Part shown: positions 9,600-20,572 of the stretch, piece by piece | How the letters are laid out: each line of letters begins with the position of its first letter | How positions within the stretch are numbered: the stretch's first letter is position 1 | From: Candidatus Enterovibrio escicola | Lineage (GTDB): Bacteria; Pseudomonadota; Gammaproteobacteria; Enterobacterales; Vibrionaceae | NCBI RefSeq assembly: GCF_002464935.1 | Contig: NZ_NBYY01000015.1 | Coordinates: forward strand, 47,874 to 111,873 | Length of the DNA: 64,000 nt | Direction: 5' to 3' | Position numbers and translations under genes: made by a program | The notes under the pieces: generated by a model | The model's input: only the letters and a program-made list of their open reading frames with translations | Databases searched by the model: none | Told to the model about the DNA's origin: nothing

Positions 9600-9860
9600 C
9601 ATCAATTCAGCGTTAAAATTTCTTTTTTACGCTGTATCATGCGAGCTTCTAGCTCCAAAGATTTTTGCTCTTGCATTAATTTGTTCTTTCACTTAGTAAG
9701 TTTCTATCAGAAACCATATGTGGTCTTGATTCCTTTCGAGTATTATACATCAGCATTCATACGGTTATCAGAGTTTGAAACAACTTAAACCACGCTGTGT
9801 AACCACATTCCTTTTTGATGTACAGGCAGTGAGGCTTATATGTGAAGTAGATGAGCTATG
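9600..9860 (-). repeat. diverged repeat related to 57246-57437
   Basis: Minus-strand reading near 9720-9830 gives YIKKECGYTAWFKLFQTL and NTRKESRPHMVS, similar to HIKRKYGYTVGCEFFKTR and TQEKSRIP on the minus strand at 57246-57437. A second frame (QEQKSLELEARMIQRKKEIL, ending near 9606) may be the C-terminal end of the same dead gene. The family is not recognised. The duplication suggests an unlisted mobile element or a dispersed gene family. Confidence 0.4.
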
Positions 9861-10009
9861 ATCTTTCGTAGGAAACGATACCCAACATTTAAAGAACTTA
9901 ATAGGAAAGTAATCAAATCATCTGTTGACAAACTCCACCACAGCAGCGATCTACTAATCCAGTATGAGACAAGAACAACAAGAGAAGTGCATAGGACATG
10001 CCTTTAGCC

Positions 10010-10034
10010 CCACCACATATAGTGTATGTGGTGG
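10010..10034. repeat. perfect 10-bp hairpin
   Basis: CCACCACATA (10010-10019) pairs perfectly with TATGTGGTGG (10025-10034) around TAGTG. Neither strand has a following T-run, so it is not a classical terminator. It could be a relic of a mobile-element end or a transcript-stabilising structure downstream of hinT. Confidence 0.5.
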
Positions 10035-10050
10035 AAATTACTAAGTGAAA

Positions 10051-10079
10051 TAAAAAAACTAGGGTTCTTGTCTGAGAAC
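10051..10079 (-). terminator. possible intrinsic terminator of hinT
   Basis: On the minus strand, GTTCT-CAGACA-AGAAC forms a short stem (10079 to 10064), followed five bases later by seven T (10058-10052). It lies 36 bp after the hinT stop. The stem is short and AT-containing, so confidence is limited. Confidence 0.4.
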
Positions 10080-10114
10080 TTACTGATTGAATATACAATC
10101 TAGCTGAGAATACG

Positions 10115-10465
10115 TTACCCAATTAGCATCGACCCTAAAAGACGGCCACCCACCAAGTGCATGTGAACATGATATATCTCTTGGCCACCATGCGCATTGC
10201 AATTAATAATTAAGCGGTAACCATCTTTATCAATACCTTCTTCTTTCGCAAGCTTACGTGCAACTGTAAACATGCGCCCCATCGCCGCTTCGTCATCCTC
10301 TTCAAGGTCATTTATTGTTGGAATTAACTTATTAGGGATAATCAGAAGATGGTGAGGTGCGATGGGAGTGATATCTCGGAATGCTGTCACGAGATCATCT
10401 TGATAAACCACGTCAGCAGGGATTTCTTTACGAATGATCTTACTGAATATAGTTTCTTCTGCCAC
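10115..10465 (-). CDS. hinT: HIT-family purine nucleoside phosphoramidase HinT
   Basis: 116-aa histidine-triad protein that hydrolyses AMP-lysine type phosphoramidates, acting as a cytosolic dimer. The reading [20 protein letters not shown], then [10 protein letters not shown], then [17 protein letters not shown] closely follows E. coli HinT, with the HxHxH triad at HVHMH. The start is taken as GTG at 10463-10465, because an excellent GGAG lies 8 bases upstream and the family begins exactly there. An ATG at 10522 would add 19 unrelated residues. The C-terminus ends at GSMLIG, about three residues shorter than the E. coli protein. It stands alone among IS relics, with a possible terminator just downstream. 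Confidence 0.9.
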   Translation of the reverse strand: MAEETIFSKIIRKEIPADVVYQDDLVTAFRDITPIAPHHLLIIPNKLIPTINDLEEDDEAAMGRMFTVARKLAKEEGIDKDGYRLIINCNAHGGQEIYHVHMHLVGGRLLGSMLIG

Positions 10466-10522
10466 ACACAACTCCAAATAGATTATTTCTCTAAAATATA
10501 AGTATTCTAGAAAGTTATTCAA

Positions 10523-11200
10523 TAAGCAATATCAAATGATATTTTTGATATAAAAGACACCTCCAGAAAAGATATTGCTCCACTATATCTGGATGGCAGT
10601 CGACAAGGCTACGTATTAAATCGGTACTGCATTCCCCTCATTCCTACCTAGTGGCTCTTATCAATAGCTAGAAACTTTGACATAGAAGCCAATAGTAAAT
10701 AGTACGTTAAGCTATTTTATACGGAATCTGACACAATAGTATTGCAACCCTGTTGCAGAAAACGACTTTACTCAAAAATGGAGTACGGTAGACCTGAATG
10801 TAAATAACAACTATAACACTTATTATCTAGTATCAACGCCGATTCAAGATTGTCCCACTTTATAACGCAATCGCTGATCTAAAATTAATCTCCCACATAA
10901 TTAATTTTACTTATTTCAGGTGTCTAGGATCACAGGGACTACACTTCATATCTTTTTATCTTTAGGTTAATAAACCTGAGCTTCACATAAGAAATAAACG
11001 ATATGTAAGTGATGTAATAGCCACTCAAGGAATGGCACTGTAAAGGTTGTATCATGGGTGAACACATTCGATTATTATGAGATCGGTAAGTTACTAGTCA
11101 TAATGATATTTCCTTGTTCATAACGCTTGGTAATGTTAATCGTTCACCAGTCCCCCATTGAAAAGCAATAAGTGATGATCATCTCCTGATCGACAATTTC
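10523..11200. other. gap with a tiny IS982 left end
   Basis: No gene is recognised. At 10974-11000 the sequence ACCTGAG...CATAAGAAATAAAC is the first 27 bases of an IS982 left end, after which similarity stops. The rest is AT-rich with no convincing coding reading on either strand. Confidence 0.5.
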
Positions 11201-11217
11201 CTATTAGGTGATATTCT

Positions 11218-12498
11218 CAGCCTGCCAAACTAGCTTCATGCAAAAGAAGAATTTTGGAAATAAACCACCCACGGTGGAACAATTGGGCTCAGAGCAAACC
11301 AACGCACTCATCCGTAAATCATGGAACAAGCTTCGTGAGGATGAAGATAGGTTGTCTGCTAATTCACGGAACTCATCACTCTCTCCCTCATCAGACTTCC
11401 CCGCAGCAAAGGACGAACGAAAAAAGATCAACACCCTCACAGCCGAAATTAGGTGGGCGCTCAGCCTAGCCATCAGGAATAAAAAAGACTAGTAAGTGAA
11501 CTCAAAGAAACTGATTCCATTGCGTGTTGTCAGCCAGATACTTGTTGTATCCTATCCAGTGGGAATGTTGTTCCGAATACAGAGTCTACCCATCGTCATC
11601 AAGTCTTTGAGTGAGCAAAATCATCGTTGGATATTACTGAATATCAGTTATTCCATGGTCGGTACCAGCACTGTAACCATACTGTCCGAGCCAATTTGCT
11701 CGATGACGCCCCATCAGGTCAGTTAGATCCTCGACTACTTAGCCACATTACCGTTTTATCTGGCCAATATCACCTGAGTATCTGCAAAATACAGCGCCTT
11801 TTTATGGATCAATACGGTACGCATTTTTCTATTGGACTGATTAGTGAAGCCCAAGGAGGAGTCAGTAATATGTTAACGCCGTTGCATCAGGCGCTTCATT
11901 ACCATGTAAAATAATTTGCTGTTATTCATATAGATGAAACAACGCACAAACGAAATGGGAAAGCGGCTAACCAATGAGGTTAGCTCTTCAGTGGCAGTGA
12001 TGTGGTATATCAGACCATTCGTTATCATCGTAACGCGGAAACAACAAAGGCAATGCAGGATGAAAAGTGCCACACGATAGTGGTAACCAACCAAGGTGGT
12101 AGTTATAACTCGCTGGATCATACACGCCACCAGTTCTGTTTGGCACATGTCACCCGCAATTTACAACAAATGTCGGAGTACATCGGTGGAGGTTTAACGT
12201 CTCATATGGGCAAACGTCTTGATCTGCTTTGCCATGCGGTATTCCGAATTCAGCACCGCTATGAGCAAGGAAAAATCATCGACATCGACTGGCGACGACG
12301 AATATTTCATCTTAAGAAAAACCTTTCGGCTTAGGTACCAGCTCTCACTGAGGAGAACAGTTACATTTACATATTCTGTCCATGGTGAAAACCTGTAAAA
12401 AACGTGGGCTATCTACAGAGGATGTCATTAGCGATGTAGTGTCATCGGTGATCTGAAAGCAATCCTATCCCGAGGTGTTTAATCTCATAAACACCTAG
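11218..12498 (+). pseudogene. IS66-family transposase (TnpC) relic
   Basis: Pieces of one IS66 transposase in order but in different frames. They are: VEQLGSEQTNALIRKSW and DRLSANSRNSS (11270-11380, the N-terminal region), CQPDT and GNVVPNTEST near 11530-11590, and TEYQLFHGRYQHCNHTVRAN with SGQLDPRLLSHITVLSGQYH (11630-11790). Next come the catalytic start IHIDETTHKRNGKAA at 11925, VYQTIRYHRNAET and QFCLAHVTRNLQQM (12002-12170), and finally VKTCKKRGLSTEDVISDVVSS (12383-12450), ending with TAG at 12496-12498. A segment before the C-terminal piece, around 12340-12370, is deleted. It is dead through several frameshifts, stops and this deletion. Confidence 0.8.
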
Positions 12499-12782
12499 CC
12501 AAGCCACCTATGGTGAACGCTTACTGATAATGACATAGAAGCCTAAATTGGCTTTTGCTCTGCAAAATGGTAAAGATCTGATTTCATCAACGATAAGAAA
12601 CTTTAGACCCAGCACGCTCCTTTTGCAATAATTTTCTAGTACGCTCAGCCCCATGTAAGTCATATTATCTTTATAATAAGAACTTACGGGTACAGAACCG
12701 TGTCCTTATTCATAATTGTGCGAGTAGCTAGAGTAATATGAAGTATCAGATTAAAATCTGTACTGCAGACAGGTTAAGAGCT
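12499..12782. other. no gene recognised
   Basis: Flank between the IS66 and IS256 relics. It may include the IS66 right end, but no terminal repeat could be matched by eye. Confidence 0.35.
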
Positions 12783-13110
12783 ATAGTTATTTCTGGTGTA
12801 TGGGTAGGAAATAATGCGGTATGACCTGTTGATTGATCTCGCCAGATCAACAACCAACAAGGAATATACCACATGGACAATAATCATTACATTACTGAGT
12901 TTCATAAACTAGAAAACCCGTTTAATGAACTACTGAAACAAGGCGCACAGCAGTTGTTGGCTCAAGCTATAGAAACCGAGGTTCGATCCTTGCTCGATAA
13001 TTTTATATCACTACAAGCTAACGGAAAGCAGGGAGTAATTCACAATGGTCATTTGCCTGAGAGGTACCTATAAACTTGGCTCGGCCACATTACCGTCAAA
13101 GTCCTAAAGG
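12783..13110 (+). mobile_element. IS256-family 5' fragment (second copy)
   Basis: Begins with the same TTTCTGGTGTATGG terminus as the copy at 7474. The transposase N-terminus is intact for 66 codons from 12873 (MDNNHYITEFHKLENPFNELL, LQANGKQGVIHNGHLPERY), then a stop and frameshift occur (HITVKVLK). The homology ends near 13125, at almost the same transposase position as in the other copy. No catalytic region remains. Confidence 0.8.
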
Positions 13111-13256
13111 GTTCGAGATAAAACAAAAACCATATCAATTAACCACTATCTGAAAGAAATAAATCGAAGAATAACCGTAGGTTTGTATTGAGAAATACAC
13201 GCTATAGCATTTTTAGGAGTTTTCATGATGATTTAAGAAATGTTGGATGATAACTA

Positions 13257-14199
13257 ACTTCAGATCTACATAAGCACTTGATTATCAAACCTAATCATCT
13301 TGATGATCGGCTTCTTTGGTTGAAATGAATACGCGATAAACCACGCCATAAAGCTGATACAACTACGGTGCCGAAAATGCTCGATTTGGGATATATTTTT
13401 AGTTGGTCAAGAACGGTTTCAATAACAAATCGTTTCCGGAGCATCAAGCGGTTCCAACGTTTCATCAAGTTTGATTTCATGTTTTTTTACACCCATTATC
13501 AGTGTCACTTCCTTGTTTAAAAGTTCCCGCTCTAATGGAGCAGAGATATAACCTTTATCCCCGTATAAACACCCACAAAGCTCGTCAACCATTTCCGATA
13601 CAGGCTTTTTATCATCCACGTCAGTTTGACTGACATAATGCCACCTTTATTATTGATAATAAGGTGTAATTTAAAACTGTAAAACCACCCCATCGTGCCT
13701 TGTCCTCGCTTCGCGATACCTTTAAAAACCTGATATCTGAGAATGTGGAGGTTGTGACAAAGCTGTAGCTTAGACAAATCAACGAAGGCAATCCCTGTTG
13801 GCCTTGCCTGACGGTGAGTGAGGTAAGAGCAAAGTGGAACCAGAACACCGTGCATGAACTTGATCATCCTCGTGTAGCTGACTCATTCAGGAAATTCGTG
13901 GGTGAGGTAGCGGCAAATAAAGTAGATGTAATAGCTTTTAAAGTCTCGACACCAAGATTGATGGAAAACTATCACTATAGTCATCACTTAGCTAACTGGG
14001 AGTTAAAAAGGCTTGTTTCTTTATTTGATACCAGAAGAAATTAAGTGTTTTTTCCATGCATGGAGGAAAGTCTAGCAGAAGTCGATGAAAACATCGTTTA
14101 AGTTATTTATGCCCAAGTCCTTATGAAATCAATAGTTTTTTCCAAACGATTTGGATCAAGATTTTGATATTTAGTTCATTTCTTATGCGCAGTTCAGGT
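13257..14199 (-). mobile_element. IS982-family copy, near full length, decayed
   Basis: Minus-strand copy from the right terminus (ACTTCAGATCTACATAAG at 13257) to the left terminus (GCAGTTCAGGT ending 14199). Transposase pieces read WMGVKKHEIKLDETL, KPVSEMVDELCGCLYGDKGYIS, TMGWFYSFKLHLII, RPTGIAFVDLSKLQLCHNL and HYSHHLANWE, all broken by frameshifts. Flanks TAACTA and TAATTA differ at one base and may be a worn target duplication. The right side adjoins an IS903-group fragment. Confidence 0.8.
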
Positions 14200-14352
14200 T
14201 AATTACAATGCGCAAGTTAGTGAAACGCTGGCAAATGTGAAAGCGATGAACAAAGTTATAAGACTCGGTATGCCTGTTCACCTGCAGACAAAAATTAAAA
14301 CTGTAAGAATATTGGGATCAGTGCATTATAGGCCTGATTTAATCAACAACAT
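14200..14352 (+). mobile_element. IS903-group 3' fragment
   Basis: Reads NYNAQVSETLANVKAMNKVIRLGMP in pieces, with the right terminus TTTAATCAACAACAT. It directly abuts the IS982 left end, so an IS982 insertion or a deletion removed the rest. Confidence 0.75.
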
Positions 14353-14526
14353 ATATACACTGAATTACTGAACTGATAGCACACATTCTTATAATGACTA
14401 CGTGCTTGTTATTTGTAATGATAGCCTGACATAACGTCGCTAAAATCGAATCATAAATAGTGTTTTTATCTATAAAAACAACACGTTGAATCAAAGATAT
14501 TTAATTAACAGAGAAATAGCTTTTGA

Positions 14527-14931
14527 TCAGCCTATTGGTTGAGATTTAAGTTCCACGATGTTGCATTCAGGGTCTTCAATATAAATTGAATCACACATCC
14601 CTTGCGCACCATAACGTTTAAAAAACTCTCCGCTGTCAATACCGTGCATAAACAATTCAGCAGATAATTCATCGTTGGTAATAGGCTTTAACTGTAAGCA
14701 AAAATGACCGAGGTTATTACCCGTATTTGTCGGAACTGTGCCACATTGCAGGCTTAACAAACTGTCGACTTCTACTAAATCAATCAGCGCATTACCAGCA
14801 CGTAATTGGGTTAAACCAAGTTCCGACAATGTTCGTTCAACCTGACAACCTAACACATCGCAGTAAAACGTTAGCATCAAATCTAATTTGACAGTACGTA
14901 GTACTATATGGTCAATGCCTGCTATATTCAT
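14527..14931 (-). CDS. VOC-superfamily (glyoxalase-like) protein
   Basis: 134-aa protein of the vicinal oxygen chelate fold, which pairs two beta-alpha-beta-beta-beta units around a metal. Visible likely metal ligands are His in GIDHIVLRT (residue 8), His in LGHFCLQL (about 75) and Glu in NIVELKSQ (about 127). It resembles the STM3117-type VOC proteins annotated as 'VOC family virulence protein' in enterics and vibrios, whose substrate is not established. The start at 14931 has a GAG-rich binding site nearby, and its length is normal for a single-domain VOC protein. It is isolated between IS relics and is one of the few non-essential-looking genes still intact. The precise substrate cannot be told from sequence. 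Confidence 0.8.
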   Translation of the reverse strand: MNIAGIDHIVLRTVKLDLMLTFYCDVLGCQVERTLSELGLTQLRAGNALIDLVEVDSLLSLQCGTVPTNTGNNLGHFCLQLKPITNDELSAELFMHGIDSGEFFKRYGAQGMCDSIYIEDPECNIVELKSQPIG

Positions 14932-15196
14932 AGATATTCTCCGTTAGAATTCTCTCAGATGTAAGGTTAGACGCCATTCCATTAGTTAATTATAGATGTT
15001 CATCATGAAATTGGTGATCTGAGATCCCAATAACTGGGAAATGCCAGAATGAAAAAATTTACAGCGACGATACTAGATTTCTCGCATTCTATGGAATGCG
15101 ATAAGCAAGGTAAGACTACTTTCAGATAAGTACTGAGAAACTATATGGTTTGTACTCATGATCCCTGAAGATGCTTGATTTTCAATCAAAATACAA

Positions 15197-15715
15197 ATGA
15201 AGCCACATGCTATTAAAAGGCTTTTAACCAAAAAGCAAAAACAAACCCTCAGAACCCTGCATGATAGAAAACATGAGGATCAAGACATCGACTGCATAAA
15301 AGCAGTACTGCTTGCATCAAGAGTTTGGAACATCTCCATGAGGTCTCAATTTCTGCCTATCCCTAAAACAACTGTCCTTCGCCACCTCAAAAATTATGAA
15401 TAGTCTGAAAACTAAATCTAGAAAATAGAGATTCACGTAGCCACCCACCAACCACTTCAGCCCTGTCAATCATTAATCATTTCAATGATTTTACTTATCA
15501 CCACATCCTTCAAAATATGGTGTATATTGAACAGCAATTTAGCACAATATACAATTGTAGGCATCAATAAATGGTTCAATCACAATGGGTTAAGTTATAA
15601 GATACCTAAAGGTATATCCCACAAGTTTAACGTAGAAAAATACCTAGATTTCATTGAAATCTACCATGATCATAGAGTCCGTTGTACCAAGAATACAACC
15701 ACTTATTAATTGATG
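15197..15715 (+). pseudogene. IS630-family transposase N-terminal relic
   Basis: Two frames, 15197-15403 (HAIKRLLTKKQKQTLRTLHD and DIDCIKAVLLAS) and 15485-15709 (VGINKWFNHNGLSYKIPKG and HKFNVEKYLDF), match the helix-turn-helix and linker region of IS630-type transposases. The DDE catalytic domain is missing. A separate C-terminal IS630 piece lies at about 23435-23697. Confidence 0.7.
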
Positions 15716-15757
15716 CTAACCATCCAAAACAAGCGACAAAAGTCACCTATGGATAAG

Positions 15758-16660
15758 CTTTGTTTTCCAAATATCTGAACTAATCGTAATTCCCATGATC
15801 AGATCATCATGGAGTTAAGCGAGAGGTGATGATGGAAAATGGCAAGCACAAGATCAGCAACTGGACACAATATAATCAAACATTAGTAAACCTTGGCTCA
15901 GTCACTTTTTGGAGAGACGTCGCTGTTATTAAGGCATAGGATTGTCTAAAGCATCACGGTCATCATGACCATAGATTTATATTTGCGGATGCCGTAATTA
16001 AAACGGCACTGATGGTGAAAGATATTTTTAAACTCCCACGTCATTATTCATGCCACAGGCCTAAAAGTATACGACGAAGGTGAATGGAGAACGCGTAAAC
16101 ACGGTCAGGAGAAGCGACATATCTGGCACAAACTTAATCTCGCTGTTGATGTGTCTACTCATGAGGTTATTGCTGCAGAAGTTAGCCTAGTTTTTGTGGG
16201 TGATAATGAGGTTTTACCTATATTTCTTAACTTATTATGACGAAAGATATAGCAAGTCAGTGCTGATGGAACCTATGACACAAGAACATGTCACCACGTA
16301 CTGAAGAATAAAGGAATAACACCCAGTATCCCACCTCTAAGCAACGCGGGATACTGGGAGGAAGGGAATCCTAGAAATGAAGCTGTAAAGGCTTAAAAAG
16401 AGGAGAAACTGATGAAGTGAAAAAAGGATAGGGTTTATCACAAACTCTCATTAGCAGAGACAGCAATGCTTCGCTCTAAACAGTTGCTCAACCCTAAGCT
16501 TACTCTTCGTAATTAAAATTCTTAAGTTAGTGAATCACTAGCAAATATGAAAGCAATAAACAAAGTTATAAGACTCAGTATATCTGTGCCAGCAGACAAA
16601 TTAAGACTGTAAAAAAGATCTGGATCAGTGAGTTATAGTCCTGATTTAATCAACAACACC
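15758..16660 (+). mobile_element. IS903-group relic, nearly full length
   Basis: Left end at TTTTCCAAATATCTGAAC and right end at TTTAATCAACAACACC (16660). The transposase begins near 15832 (GKHKISNWTQYNQTLVN) and continues through frameshifts (VYDEGEWRTRKHG near 16060, ADGTYDTRTCHHVLKNKGIT near 16262, GYWEEGNPRNE near 16347). About 100 bp are missing after the region encoding the FKLPR segment. It is non-functional. Confidence 0.8.
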
Positions 16661-16671
16661 ACGCCAACTAA

Positions 16672-16965
16672 TGATAAAAATTGGTCGTGTTTATGACAGA
16701 TCACTTTGTCGTGTATTTCCGTTGATTTTGAGTATCCAATCGTTTTCCGGTTGAGTCGTTTCAAGCGTGTACAGAGGGTTAAATTTCTCCTCTCAAATGC
16801 GTTGTGTATAGAGCTTGCCAACAATATCTTTATCCTCCGGATAGGATATCGTACACATTAAAACCGTCCGTACACCAAAATGAAATATTAGATATGGATG
16901 ACCTATTGAAAAGTAGATTAAATATCTTTCTTCCACGATACCAGAATGCATAAGTAATGATTTCT
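16672..16965 (-). pseudogene. IS1-family transposase C-terminal fragment
   Basis: The minus strand reads YPEDKDIVGKLYTQRI (near 16800-16850), then NAFERRNLTLCTRLKRLNRKTIGYSKS and EIHDKVI in another frame (16690-16800). These correspond to the IS1 InsB C-terminus (PEDKHIVGKRYTQRIER and IKRLARKTICFS). Upstream coding sequence is not recognisable. A second copy of the same end lies at 31563-31670. Confidence 0.75.
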
Positions 16966-17040
16966 TCCAATCGAGGTTCCCAAACGTACCAAAACTAGCG
17001 AGGGATATTTTTATTTGCGAGCAAATAACGATATTTAATA

Positions 17041-17912
17041 TCAACGATAGCTATAATTATCACCATGCAAAATCAAACATTTTACACGAAGAAAAACCTA
17101 TTGAATACATAACCTCATTACTAAACTAGATTATAGGCGAGATACCGATAAAAGCGGTATAGACCGTACTCTATATAAGGATTGTCATTTAGTAGAAAAT
17201 TTCTGTTGGAAAATTAAACAATATCATTCAGTTTCAACTAGATACTACAAATTATACAGAAACCACGGTAGCATGCTATCACTAATATTTATATTAATGT
17301 AGCTGCCGTTGTATTATTGAATAAGTTTTGTATAACAAAGATCAACAACCCCTAATAATTAGGAAACTTATTGTCGAGTGTAAAAGAGGAAGCCAACTGC
17401 CAAATGTGGTACGCTCTTCTTGCCAAAGAAACATGAATTATGAGCAGTTGACTGGGGGATGAAAATACCAAATTGAAACAGTTTCATAACTTAGAATTAT
17501 AATCTCCTATATCGCAAAGATAATTAAGTACCATCGTTTCCCTGTATACCAAAAGTTGAAAAGGTACTGTAATAATAATCTTTATTACCTTAACATCCTT
17601 CAAGATCCTTCGGCGAATAATCACAAGTATGCAAGCAGATATAATATACCAACAGATTAAAGGTCTTTCATTGATCTATGGATCTAAAACGATTGGAGGT
17701 TCAAACAGAGAACACGTGTACTGACGAATTTAGATGATCCCGTCAGCATGAGTAAATTTATCATTCTGTCACAACCGACAAACGGCAAGGAGGTAATCTC
17801 CATTGTCCCTTAAAACAGGGACATCAAAAGGACATCAACGATATTGTTGAGATCACCAAGGAAAGACAGCAGCCCTTAAAAAGTTGCTCCCTTTATAAGC
17901 TAGCATCGGTTT
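17041..17912. other. 872 bp without recognisable gene
   Basis: AT-rich sequence with stops in every frame and no recognised protein, RNA or IS end by reading. It ends at the TAGATA target duplication (17913-17918) of the IS982 composite. Confidence 0.5.
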
Positions 17913-17918
17913 TAGATA

Positions 17919-18346
17919 ACCTGAACTGCCCATGGCAAATGAACTAAATGCCAAAGTTGCGAGCTGACCGTTTGAAAAAAACTATCGACTACATAAGCAA
18001 GCACTTATGCAGATCTGAGATTAATTTAGGAAATTCGTTGGTGAGGTAGCAGCAAGCAAAGTGGATGTGATAGGTTTTGAAGTCTCGATATCTAGATTGA
18101 TGGAAAGCTATCACTATCGTCATCACTTAACTAACTGAGAGGTGAGAAGGTTTGTTTTTTTGTTTGACACCAGAAGAAATTAGGTATTTTTCCCATGAAA
18201 AGAAGAAAATCTGCCAGAAGTCGTCAACATCGACAAAACAGCGTCTAAGTTATTCATGCCTAGATACTTATTCAGTTAATAGCTTTTTTCAAAAAGATTT
18301 AATCGCGACTTTGACATTTAGTTCATTTCTTATGCACAGCTCAGGT
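17919..18346. mobile_element. 428-bp IS982-derived composite with two inverted left ends, TSD TAGATA
   Basis: From left to right: an IS982 left end in plus orientation (about 80 bp from ACCTGAACTGCCCAT at 17919), joined directly to an IS982 right end (CTTATGCAGATCTGAG, to about 18032), then about 310 bp of a minus-strand IS982 running from an internal point (TTTAGGAAATTCG) to its own left end, which finishes at 18346 (GCACAGCTCAGGT). The outer boundaries are both left ends. The unit is flanked by a perfect TAGATA duplication (17913-17918 and 18347-18352). It encodes no transposase. Confidence 0.8.
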
Positions 18347-18357
18347 TAGATAGTTTT

Positions 18358-18855
18358 AAACTATTTAGTAGTTTGAGAATTGATACAATCTTAGGCAGAA
18401 AAGGTACTAATGCTAACATCACGATGTTAGAACGTGAAAGCCATTTTTATTTAATTAAAAAGTGATATCTAAATCGGTGGCTGATATCACCATAGCGATC
18501 ATTCAGTTACTGATACCATGCAAACAGCATGTCCATACGATTATGGCAGATAATGGTCCGGAGTTTTCTCATTATGAAAAGATCGCAAAAGCTTTGGATA
18601 TTGATATTTACTTTGCCCACCTTACTGTTCATGGAAATGAGGGATAAATGAAAAGGTTAATGGGCTTTTGATACAGTACGTAAAGAAATGGATAAACCTA
18701 AGGATGATTAAGAATAACAAGATTACCTTCGCTCAGGCAAGGATAAATCATCGGCCTAAGAAATATTTAGGGTTTAAGCAACCTAATATTCTTTAAAAAA
18801 ATGGCGTTAGTAGCTTCATTGGAAAATGTTGTATTTAAGATCTGACTTCAGGGGA
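18358..18855 (+). pseudogene. IS30-family transposase C-terminal relic
   Basis: Reads KSVADITIAIIQLLIPCKQHVHTI, MADNGPEFSHYEKIAKALDIDIYFAH (with the catalytic D of TADNG), then after a stop VNGLLIQYVKKW, ITFAQARINHRPKKYLGFKQP near 18725-18785. The order matches the C-terminal half of IS30 transposases. Frameshifts and the missing N-terminal half make it dead. Confidence 0.8.
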
Positions 18856-19069
18856 AAACAATTCCTTACTCCAAATTTATAGAAAGGCAGGACAAAGTCC
18901 TAGGCACTTTTATCGAACGCTAGTTTTACAACTAATCAATTTATTAAAATCATGACCAAATATTACCATTTATCATGCCCCAAAATATCGCTTGATTATA
19001 TAGACTAAATTACAGTAGCTATGGTGGTATTAACCCCTTAAACACAACTATGCTAGGAGAAAACCTTAC

Positions 19070-20482
19070 ATGAAAAAAACAAAAATAGTTTGTACAATTG
19101 GACCACAAACTGAATCAGTAGAAATGCTGACTAAACTTACTGAAGCTGGTATGAATGTAATGCGACTGAATTTCTCGCATGGTAACTTCGAAGAGCACGG
19201 GGCACGCATCAGTAATCTGCGTACCGTAATGAAAAGCACTGGTAAACAACTAGCAATATTACTTGATACCAAAGGTCCTGAAATCCGCACCATGAAACTA
19301 GACGGTGGTAATGAGATAGCACTCGTTGCCGGTCAAACCTTTACATTTACTACTGACGTGACTGTTGTTGGTAACGGTAATCGTATTGCAGTAACTTACG
19401 CGGGCTTAGCAAAAGACATAGCTAAAGGCAACATTATCTTGGTCGATGATGGTCTAATTGAAATGGAAGTAATGGAAACCACAGAAACTGACGTTATCTG
19501 TAAAGTATTGAACAATGGTAATCTTGGCGAGAATAAAGGCATTAACCTCCCAAGTGTCTCTGTAAACTTACCAGCACTATCTGAACAAGACAAAAATGAC
19601 ATCATTTTCGGCTGTAAGCACGATGTTGACTTCGTAGCTGCCTCTTTCATCCGAAAAGCATCGGATGTAAAAGAGATCCGAGCAATCTTAGAAATTAACG
19701 GCGGTAATAATATCCAAATTGTCTCTAAAATCGAAAATCAGGAAGGTATTGACAATTTCGATGAGATCTTAGAACTATCTGACGGCATCATGGTAGCTCG
19801 TGGTGATCTGGGGGTAGAGATCCCAGCTGAAGAAGTTATTTTCGCACAAAAGATGATGATACAAAAATGTAACCGTGCACGTAAAGTTGTAATCACTGCA
19901 ACACAAATGCTTGATTCAATGATCAAAAATCCACGTCCTACTCGGGCAGAAGCTGGCGACGTAGCGAACGCTATAATGGACGGAACTGACGCAGTCATGC
20001 TATCTGGCGAAACGGCGAAAGGAAAATATCCAATTGAATCAGTCACTATGATGACACAAATTGCTAACCGTACTGATATAGCGATGAAAGCTGAAATGGG
20101 ATTACGTTTGAACAACCCCCGACTTCGCATCACCGAAGCTGTATGTAAAGGAGCAGTAGACACAGCAGAAAAGCTAGGTGCTCCTGTGATTGTTGTTGCT
20201 ACTGAAGCAGGTAAATCTGCTCGTTCTATACGTAAGTATTTCCCAACAGCAAATATTATCGCTGTAACCACCAACGAAAAAACAGCCACTCAGTTAGCTT
20301 TAACTAAAGGTGTAACAACTGTTGTTGTTGACCAATTTGAAAGTACTGACGCATTTTATCGTAGTGGTAAAGAAATCGCATTAGCGTCTGGTTTAGCTAA
20401 AAGTGGCGATATTGTGATTATGGTTTCTGGTGCACTGGTTGCATCTGGTACCACAAACACTTCTTCTGTACACGTTCTGTAA
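19070..20482 (+). CDS. pykF: pyruvate kinase I
   Basis: 470-aa glycolytic enzyme converting phosphoenolpyruvate and ADP to pyruvate and ATP. It shows the N-terminal TKIVCTIGP, the active-site arginine region [15 protein letters not shown], the PEP and metal-binding segment [12 protein letters not shown] (about residues 241-252), and [18 protein letters not shown] (about 304-321). The C-terminal domain forms the effector site of the fructose-1,6-bisphosphate-activated type I enzyme. Length equals E. coli PykF (470 aa). AGGAG precedes the ATG at 19070. It is monocistronic, closed by a hairpin terminator shared with convergent ilvH. Confidence 0.97.
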   Translation: MKKTKIVCTIGPQTESVEMLTKLTEAGMNVMRLNFSHGNFEEHGARISNLRTVMKSTGKQLAILLDTKGPEIRTMKLDGGNEIALVAGQTFTFTTDVTVVGNGNRIAVTYAGLAKDIAKGNIILVDDGLIEMEVMETTETDVICKVLNNGNLGENKGINLPSVSVNLPALSEQDKNDIIFGCKHDVDFVAASFIRKASDVKEIRAILEINGGNNIQIVSKIENQEGIDNFDEILELSDGIMVARGDLGVEIPAEEVIFAQKMMIQKCNRARKVVITATQMLDSMIKNPRPTRAEAGDVANAIMDGTDAVMLSGETAKGKYPIESVTMMTQIANRTDIAMKAEMGLRLNNPRLRITEAVCKGAVDTAEKLGAPVIVVATEAGKSARSIRKYFPTANIIAVTTNEKTATQLALTKGVTTVVVDQFESTDAFYRSGKEIALASGLAKSGDIVIMVSGALVASGTTNTSSVHVL

Positions 20483-20572
20483 TAGACACCTCTAAGGTAT
20501 TGAATAGGAGTTAATCAATGCCTATTTATGCTATGTGAAAAATTTAATTTTCTAGCGCTGCCCACCAAGACC

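Noticed and set aside
9913..10122. 69-codon minus-strand frame downstream of hinT
   Set aside because: Spans the hairpins after hinT, has low-complexity composition and no family resemblance.
19738..20289. 183-codon open frame on the minus strand
   Set aside because: Antisense to pykF, which is clearly the real gene across this span.
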